Shown here: one piece after another, positions 31,854-36,887 of the stretch | Layout: every line of letters begins with the position of its first letter | Position numbering within the stretch: position 1 is the first letter of the stretch | Translations under genes and position numbers: made by a program | The notes under the pieces: model-generated | What the model was told of the DNA's origin: nothing | Database searches by the model: none | What the model saw: the letters and a program-made list of their open reading frames with translations, nothing else | Assembly (NCBI GenBank): GCA_027450065.1 | Contig: DAIDKK010000006.1 | Span: 1-36,887 of the forward strand | From: Candidatus Saccharimonadota bacterium | GTDB taxonomy: Bacteria; Patescibacteriota; Saccharimonadia; Saccharimonadales; UBA4665 | Direction: 5' to 3' | DNA: 36,887 nt

Positions 31854-32147
31854 ATGGCAAAACTATCTCGCGAGGATGTCTTAAAGTTGGCTCGATTAGC
31901 CCGAATCTCTCTCACTGATGAAGAGGTTGAAAAGTATGCCGAAGAACTTAGCGCTATTTTGCAGTACGTCGAGCAGCTCTCGGCCGTCGATGTGACGGGG
32001 CTTGAGCCAACCAATCAGGTGACCGGCTTGACGAACGTCATGCGTAAGGACGAAGTTATTGACTATGGCTATGAGCCTGCCAAACTGCTCGAGAATGTGC
32101 CAGCCGTGCAGGATAGCCACCTAAAGGTGAAGAGGATGCTCACATGA
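31854..32147 (+). CDS. gatC: Asp/Glu-tRNA amidotransferase subunit C
   Basis: Small helical subunit (97 residues) that clamps GatA and GatB in the transamidosome, which makes Gln-tRNA-Gln and Asn-tRNA-Asn from misacylated tRNAs. Family features: SREDVLKLARLARISLTDEE, the EELSAILQYVEQL helix and LRKDEV-like MRKDEV. ATG 31854 is preferred over GTG 31848 by promoter spacing. Its TGA stop overlaps the gatA ATG by 4 nt (ATGA). Confidence 0.95.
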   Translation: MAKLSREDVLKLARLARISLTDEEVEKYAEELSAILQYVEQLSAVDVTGLEPTNQVTGLTNVMRKDEVIDYGYEPAKLLENVPAVQDSHLKVKRMLT

Positions 32148-33571
32148 GTGAGTGGAAGGCTATTGCGGAGATGGCTGCTGATGTACAGTCCGGTCGTGTT
32201 ACGGCAGCGGAGCTCGTGGAGCAATCGCTGGCGGCCATTAAAGAGCACGCCGAGTTTAACGCAATTATTGCAACGCTCGCAGATGCCGCTCGCGCCCGTG
32301 CCAAAGTAATTGATGAGCGCGTTGCTAAAGGTGAAGTCATTGGGCGCCTGGCTGGCGTCCCTTTTATTGCGAAAGATAACTTCTTGGTATTCGGCGCAGA
32401 AACAACAGCAGCCAGCAATATTCTGAAGGGTTTTAATGCACCGTACCAGGCAACGGCTATTGAAAAGCTTGAAGCAGAGGGCGCAATTTGCGTGGCTAAA
32501 GCAAACCTCGATGCCTTTGCACATGGCTCGAGTACCGAAAATTCAGACTTTTTTACAACATTAAACCCGCATGATAAAACCCGTGTGCCAGGTGGATCAT
32601 CTGGTGGCTCGGCTGCCAGCGTTGTCTTGCAACTGGCTCCATTTGCACTCGGCTCGGACACGGGTGGATCAATTCGCTTGCCGGCTAGCTTCACTGGGTG
32701 CGTTGGCCTCAAGCCAACCTATGGACTTGTTAGTCGAAGCGGGGTGGTGGCTATGGGTAGTAGCTTGGATTGCATTGGGCCACTGACTAATTCTGTCGAA
32801 GATGCAGCACTCGTACTTGATAGTATGGCGGGACGCGACCCACTGGATAGCACGACCATTGAACGAGATACAGAAGGCTACGCAATCCATGAAGCGGTAT
32901 CTATCGCAGGTGCGAAAATCGGTGTTATTAAGGAGTATATGGGCGAAGGGCTTGACTCAGGCGTAAAGGCTAGGATTACAGCTGCTATTGAAGTCCTCAA
33001 GAAGGCTGGCGCCGAAATCTCAGAAGTAAGTCTGCCGTCACTACCACTTGGTTTAGCAGTCTACTACGTGCTGACGCCTGCCGAAGTGAGTAGTAACCTG
33101 AGCCGTTACGATGGTCAGCGCTATGGTCACTACACCGCAGACGCCAAGGATTTGCATGAGAGTTACACGCGAACCCGTGAAACAGGGTTTGGTGCTGAGG
33201 CCAAAAGACGCATCATGATTGGCACCTATGTACTGAGCAGTGGCTATTACGATGCCTATTACAAAAAGGCCCAGACGGTTCGTACGAAGGTTATACGCGA
33301 ATTCGCGGAAGCTTTTGAGCACTATGACTTCCTGCTGGGTCCAACCGCACCCATGACCGCGTTCGAAATCGGTGCGAACGTAGATGATCCTCTTCAGATG
33401 TATTTGACAGATATCATGACGGTTGCTGCTAACTTGGCGGGAGTGCCAGCGATAAGCATTCCCTGCGGTTTGAGCGACAACTTACCGGTTGGGTTACAGT
33501 TGTTTGCTGCTCAAAAGCATGATCGGCAGCTCTTGGCAATTGCAGCAAAGGCGGAGGAGATAATCGGATGA
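32144..33571 (+). CDS. gatA: Asp/Glu-tRNA amidotransferase subunit A
   Basis: Amidase subunit that releases ammonia from glutamine. Length 475 residues. The Ser-cisSer-Lys triad is visible: Lys in FIAKDNF (about residue 78), GGSSGGSAASV and GSDTGGSIRLPAS. FTGCVGLKPTYGLVSRSGV follows, as in all GatA proteins. Its stop overlaps the next gene by ATGA, so translation is coupled through the operon. Confidence 0.98.
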   Translation: MSEWKAIAEMAADVQSGRVTAAELVEQSLAAIKEHAEFNAIIATLADAARARAKVIDERVAKGEVIGRLAGVPFIAKDNFLVFGAETTAASNILKGFNAPYQATAIEKLEAEGAICVAKANLDAFAHGSSTENSDFFTTLNPHDKTRVPGGSSGGSAASVVLQLAPFALGSDTGGSIRLPASFTGCVGLKPTYGLVSRSGVVAMGSSLDCIGPLTNSVEDAALVLDSMAGRDPLDSTTIERDTEGYAIHEAVSIAGAKIGVIKEYMGEGLDSGVKARITAAIEVLKKAGAEISEVSLPSLPLGLAVYYVLTPAEVSSNLSRYDGQRYGHYTADAKDLHESYTRTRETGFGAEAKRRIMIGTYVLSSGYYDAYYKKAQTVRTKVIREFAEAFEHYDFLLGPTAPMTAFEIGANVDDPLQMYLTDIMTVAANLAGVPAISIPCGLSDNLPVGLQLFAAQKHDRQLLAIAAKAEEIIG

Positions 33572-33984
33572 ACGACAATATTGTGACCTTAGGCGCACTG
33601 ATTGCTGGGGCGGCACTACTGGCGCTCGTGATTATTGCGAGCATTTTTGCGAAGCGACCACGCAAGATGAATCAAGCGCACTACCAAACGAAATGGCAAG
33701 ATTTACAGAAATTGCTCAACGACCAAGCAACCTGGCCGCTTGCTATTATCGACGCCGATAAACTGCTTGATGATGCGCTGAAGGCCCATAAATACAAGGG
33801 AAAAACCATGGGTGAACGGCTTGTCGCTGCCCAGCGGGATATCCAAGCGAACGATGATGTTTGGTTTGGCCACAAGCTACGCAATCGCCTCGTGCACGAA
33901 CATGATGTCAAGCTCAAGGAGCGAGATATGAAAGAAGCACTACTTGGGATTCGTCATGCCCTGAAAGATTTGGGGGCACTCTAA
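33568..33984 (+). CDS. Membrane-anchored protein with a HEPN-like Rx4H motif
   Basis: A 138-residue unrecognised protein with one N-terminal transmembrane helix (about 7-27, LGALIAGAALLALVIIASIF), a basic stop-transfer KRPRK and a helical cytosolic domain. Near the C-terminus, R105 and H110 form an R-x4-H motif within KLRNRLVHEHD, flanked by helices. That is the pattern of HEPN ribonuclease or DUF4145-type domains. Nuclease activity is inferred, not shown. It sits between gatA (4-nt overlap) and gatB (1 nt gap), so it is co-translated with the amidotransferase. Confidence 0.7.
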   Translation: MNDNIVTLGALIAGAALLALVIIASIFAKRPRKMNQAHYQTKWQDLQKLLNDQATWPLAIIDADKLLDDALKAHKYKGKTMGERLVAAQRDIQANDDVWFGHKLRNRLVHEHDVKLKERDMKEALLGIRHALKDLGAL

Positions 33985-33985
33985 G

Positions 33986-35443
33986 ATGACCAGTCCAGAC
34001 GTACGCAAACAGTACACTGCGACCATTGGTATAGAGTGTCATGTCCAGCTCAAAACGAAAACCAAGTTATTTAGTGGCGCCGATAATGACGCACGAGAAG
34101 CGGCGCCAAACACGCTTGTCAACCACATTGATTTTGGTTTACCAGGTGGTTTGCCGGTGCTGAATGAGAAAGCCGTTGAGCTCGCCTCGCGAGCCGCCTT
34201 TGCGCTCAATTCGCACCCACAGTCCTTTAGCAAGTTTGACCGCAAGCACTACTTTTACCCAGATCTTCCGATGGGCTACCAGATTACCCAGTATGATGAG
34301 CCGATAGTGCTTGGTGGCTATGTGGATATTACCGTTGACGGCGAAAAGAAGCGGATTGGTATCACACGTGCACATCTTGAGGCTGACGCTGGTAAATCAA
34401 CGCATCCTGCAGGTGGCGATTATAGCTTGGTTGATCTCAACCGAGCGGGCACACCCTTACTAGAGATTGTCAGTGAGCCCGATATGCACAGCGCAGCCGA
34501 AGCCAAAGCGTATGCCCATGAGCTATATCTGCGCATGCGGTATGCTGATGTCTCGTACGCCAACTTATACTATGGCAATATGCGGTTCGATGTGAACGTA
34601 TCGGTTAGTAAAACGAATGAACTAGGTACTCGTACCGAGACGAAGAACCTCAATAGCTTTAAGAGCGTCGAAAAGACGGTGGAATACGAAATTAATCGCC
34701 AGATTGAATTACTCGAAAAAGGTGAAACAATTGTGCAGGAAACTCGCGGTTGGGATGATACGAAGCAGCGGACATTCAGCCAGCGTACCAAAGAAGATGC
34801 TCACGACTATCGCTATATGCCCGATCCTGATTTGCCACCTATTGTGCTCGACGATGCGTATATTGAAAACATCAAAGCGAGCATGCCAATCCTACCAGAT
34901 TCGTACCGCCAGACACTGACCGATATTGGCCTTGACGCCCTGGTCATTGAAGACATTGTAGCCGTACCGGAGACTGCACAGATGGTCCGACAAGTCTACG
35001 AGGCAGCAGGCGTTTCTCACGCGAAACGCGTTGCTTTTTGGTTGATGGTTCCACAGACAGAAGCCGATGCCGAGACGCAAATGAGTACGCAGGAGTTCGA
35101 TACTCCTAGCCGGATCGCTGGTCTTATCAAGCTGAGCGAAATGGTTGAAGCTAACAAACTGAGTTCAACCGCTGCCAAAGAAGTGCTCGCCGATATGCTG
35201 AAGTCTGGTGAAAACCCTGAGGCTATTGCCGAGAAGAAAAATCTCCTGCAGGTCAGTGATGAAGGTGCCATTGCCGAGATTGTAGTCAAGGTGCTGGCGG
35301 ACAATGCCAAAGCAGCCGAAGATGTGAAGAATGGTGAGATGAAAGCCATTGGTTTCTTGGTGGGGCAAGTCATGAAAGAGAGCCATGGCCAGGCAAACCC
35401 TGGGCTCGCTACCAAACTTATCAAGCGGCAACTCGGTATCTAA
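33986..35443 (+). CDS. gatB: Asp/Glu-tRNA amidotransferase subunit B
   Basis: Kinase/tRNA-binding subunit that phosphorylates the misacylated residue and receives ammonia from GatA; 485 residues. Family segments: GIECHVQLKTKTKLFSGA, FDRKHYFYPDLPMGYQITQY, ADAGKSTHP, ETKNLNSFKSVEKTVEYE and TRGWDDTKQRTFSQRTKEDA with DYRYMPDPDLPP. A C-terminal YqeY-like domain binds the tRNA D-loop. ATG follows the membrane protein stop by 1 nt. galU comes 25 nt later. Confidence 0.98.
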   Translation: MTSPDVRKQYTATIGIECHVQLKTKTKLFSGADNDAREAAPNTLVNHIDFGLPGGLPVLNEKAVELASRAAFALNSHPQSFSKFDRKHYFYPDLPMGYQITQYDEPIVLGGYVDITVDGEKKRIGITRAHLEADAGKSTHPAGGDYSLVDLNRAGTPLLEIVSEPDMHSAAEAKAYAHELYLRMRYADVSYANLYYGNMRFDVNVSVSKTNELGTRTETKNLNSFKSVEKTVEYEINRQIELLEKGETIVQETRGWDDTKQRTFSQRTKEDAHDYRYMPDPDLPPIVLDDAYIENIKASMPILPDSYRQTLTDIGLDALVIEDIVAVPETAQMVRQVYEAAGVSHAKRVAFWLMVPQTEADAETQMSTQEFDTPSRIAGLIKLSEMVEANKLSSTAAKEVLADMLKSGENPEAIAEKKNLLQVSDEGAIAEIVVKVLADNAKAAEDVKNGEMKAIGFLVGQVMKESHGQANPGLATKLIKRQLGI

Positions 35444-35468
35444 ACTATCTAAAGCTAGGGGGCACAGT

Positions 35469-36365
35469 ATGCCAAAACAAGTTACGAAGGCGGTCATTGC
35501 GGCAGCGGGGTTTGGTACGCGGTTTCTACCACAAACTAAAGCTATGCCGAAAGAGATGCTACCACTTATCGACAAGCCAATTATTCAGTATGTCGTCGAA
35601 GAGCTTGTCGCAGCTGGCATAAAAGACATTATTATTGTCGGGAGTAGCAACAAGCGAGCCATCGAGGATCATTTTGATCTGCCGAACGAAGATTTAGTTG
35701 CGAATCTGAAGGCCGGTGGAGCAAAGAAAAGGCCCTACCTAGACGAGATAGAGGCAATTGCGAACCTCGCAAATTTTGTATATCTGCGCCAAAAAGGACC
35801 GTATGGCAATGCGACGCCTATCCTCTGCGCGTCACATTTGATTGGTAATGAACCATTTATCTACACCTATGCAGATGATTTCTTTGTAGCTACCCCTAAT
35901 CGCACTACGCAACTCGTAGAGACGTATATGGCAAAGCACGGTTCGGTGCTTGCCTGTAAGCGTATTAACGATGATGAGGAATACAATCGTTATGGCATCG
36001 TAAGCGGTACGAGCGAAGATGAATATACTCTTCGCCTTGATAAAGTTGTTGAAAAACCAGGCAAAGCCAAGGCGCCGTCAAACCTCGCAAGCGTCAGTGG
36101 CTACCTGCTCGAGCCTTCAATAATTCCATACATTGAGGCGGCTGCCGCCTTGCATACAACCGGAGAGCTTATGGTGCAACCAATTATGCAGCGTATGATT
36201 GATGATGGACACCGCTTTTATGCCCGTGAGATTGCGGACGGCACCTACTACGATACTGGTGATAAATTGCAGTATCTGATGACCATGGTTGATTTTGCGC
36301 TCAAGCACGATGAACTTGGCCCGCCGTTTCGCCGGCACGTCGAGGCACTATTAGCTGAAAAGTAA
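35469..36365 (+). CDS. galU: UTP--glucose-1-phosphate uridylyltransferase
   Basis: Makes UDP-glucose from UTP and glucose-1-phosphate; 298 residues. N-terminal nucleotide loop AAGFGTRFLPQTKAMPKEML, LIDKPIIQYVVEE, QKGPYGNATPI (in place of the usual GLGHA), YADDFF for metal binding and GIVSG / VVEKP further on. The GNA substitution for GHA is a mild divergence. Start ATG 35469 is chosen because AGGGGG lies 5 nt upstream, although the frame is open from 35385 within gatB. Product feeds Ugd. Confidence 0.93.
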   Translation: MPKQVTKAVIAAAGFGTRFLPQTKAMPKEMLPLIDKPIIQYVVEELVAAGIKDIIIVGSSNKRAIEDHFDLPNEDLVANLKAGGAKKRPYLDEIEAIANLANFVYLRQKGPYGNATPILCASHLIGNEPFIYTYADDFFVATPNRTTQLVETYMAKHGSVLACKRINDDEEYNRYGIVSGTSEDEYTLRLDKVVEKPGKAKAPSNLASVSGYLLEPSIIPYIEAAAALHTTGELMVQPIMQRMIDDGHRFYAREIADGTYYDTGDKLQYLMTMVDFALKHDELGPPFRRHVEALLAEK

Positions 36366-36377
36366 TTGAGACAACTG

Positions 36378-36411
36378 TTTACACGCCCTGGTGACGTGCT
36401 ATAGTACAGGT
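36378..36411 (+). promoter_or_regulatory. Complete leaderless-type promoter
   Basis: TTTACA (36378-36383), 16-nt spacer, TATAGT (36400-36405) with TGC extended -10, then 6 nt to ATG 36412. The most complete example of the window's leaderless pattern. Confidence 0.75.
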
Positions 36412-36663
36412 ATGGATGCGTATCATATTTTAGTCATTATCCTTAGCTCGCTACTTGGTCTATTTTTAGTACTTTCCATCATTGCCGTTGTAATGGTAGT
36501 TCGGCTGATTAAATCGTTACGACTTATTGTTGCTAAAGGTGAACAACTCGTTGATGCTGCCGAAGAAATTGGCAATACGTTTCGACACAACGCCGGCGCT
36601 GCTGCACTTGTGAAGATGCTGCTGTCGTTTATTACAAGTAGCTATAAATCGAAACGTAAGTAA
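36412..36663 (+). CDS. Small single-pass membrane protein
   Basis: An 83-residue protein with one strong N-terminal transmembrane helix (about 4-30, rich in Leu, Ile and Val) and a helical tail ending KSKRK. No family recognised, though the DUF948-like layout (membrane helix plus amphipathic helix) is similar. It precedes the YtxH-like gene by 12 nt, a pairing seen in other bacteria, suggesting an envelope stress or surface role (inference). Confidence 0.7.
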   Translation: MDAYHILVIILSSLLGLFLVLSIIAVVMVVRLIKSLRLIVAKGEQLVDAAEEIGNTFRHNAGAAALVKMLLSFITSSYKSKRK

Positions 36664-36675
36664 GGAGGCTAGGGC

Positions 36676-36887
36676 ATGTTTACGGCAAAGAAAAAGAGCG
36701 AGGGTACAGTGAAAAGGTTTGCGATTGGTGCTGCACTGACGGCGCTCGCGGGCTATATCGCCGGTATTCTGACGGCTCCAAAGAGCGGCAAAGAAACGCG
36801 CGAAGATGTAAAGAATGCAGCAGTAGAAACCTACACAACAGCCGAAAAAGAACTTAAAAAGTTACATACGGAACTGAATGATGTTAT
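36676..36887 (+). CDS. YtxH-like (gas vesicle protein-type) membrane protein, cut by window end
   Basis: Seventy residues visible. After a basic N-terminus (MFTAKKKSEGTVKR) comes a Gly/Ala-rich transmembrane helix with GAALTALAGYIAGILTAPKSGKETRED, given here in parts GAALTALAGY and IAGILTAPKSGKETRED. That segment is the YtxH family signature, and a charged helical domain begins after it. GGAGG at 36664-36668 serves ATG 36676. Same operon as the preceding membrane protein. The C-terminus lies beyond the window. Confidence 0.85.
   Translation, partial: MFTAKKKSEGTVKRFAIGAALTALAGYIAGILTAPKSGKETREDVKNAAVETYTTAEKELKKLHTELNDV

Noticed and set aside
1-36887. Recoded UGA (glycine or tryptophan) as in some Patescibacteria.
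   Set aside because: TGA closes gatC, the four-helix-bundle gene, gap and others at the expected length, and Trp is TGG throughout.

Overview
The window looks like a chromosomal stretch of a small-genome Patescibacteria (CPR) bacterium, most likely Saccharibacteria (TM7). This is inferred from the gene style: moderate GC, very tight packing, many short unrecognised proteins, a membrane-anchored FKBP, a prepilin-like protein, a split transketolase and an indirect tRNA amidation operon (gatCAB). TGA is used as a stop (for example gatC and the four-helix-bundle gene), so the recoded genetic code of Gracilibacteria/Absconditabacteria is not in use. No rRNA, tRNA, CRISPR array, transposase or prophage was found.

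Layout. 1-3.7 kb (minus strand): truncated UDP-glucose dehydrogenase, undecaprenyl-diphosphatase UppP, a GH63/MGH1-like glycoside hydrolase and YajQ. 3.8-7.8 kb: pheS and pheT, separated by a four-helix-bundle (23S rRNA intervening-sequence-type) gene bracketed by inverted repeats. 7.9-10.9 kb: a run of unrecognised small genes plus a DUF167 gene. 11-14.3 kb: small membrane protein, two tandem FKBP prolyl isomerases (one membrane anchored, one cytosolic), a glutaredoxin-like protein and a thioredoxin reductase-like flavoprotein behind a 23-bp perfect inverted repeat. 14.4-18.2 kb: unknown gene, ferredoxin-reductase-like flavoprotein, glycerophosphodiesterase, inorganic pyrophosphatase, Nudix hydrolase and HD hydrolase. 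18.3-26.1 kb: central carbon block with gap, a membrane protein, rpiB, an rpe-like gene, split transketolase, class II aldolase and a PfkB-type kinase. 26.1-26.35 kb: a structured, repeat-rich intergenic region. 26.35-31.1 kb: unknown 411-residue protein, LOG-family protein, prepilin-like protein and uvrB. 31.1-36.9 kb: an unknown gene broken by a frameshift at a G7 run, then gatC-gatA-(membrane protein with an Rx4H motif)-gatB-galU, a small membrane protein and a truncated YtxH-like gene.

How the genes work together. Aldolase, transketolase, RpiB, the Rpe-like protein and GAPDH together interconvert pentose phosphates, fructose phosphates and triose phosphates, which would let pentose carbon feed lower glycolysis. 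GalU and Ugd make UDP-glucose and UDP-glucuronate. PheST and GatCAB supply Phe-tRNA and Gln/Asn-tRNA.

The most striking feature is promoter architecture. In 18 transcription units a -10 hexamer (TATACT, TATAAT, TATAGT, TACAAT, TACACT or similar) lies only 6-10 nt upstream of the start codon with no room for a Shine-Dalgarno site, implying leaderless mRNAs. Genes inside operons, and some first genes, instead carry GGAGG-type sites.
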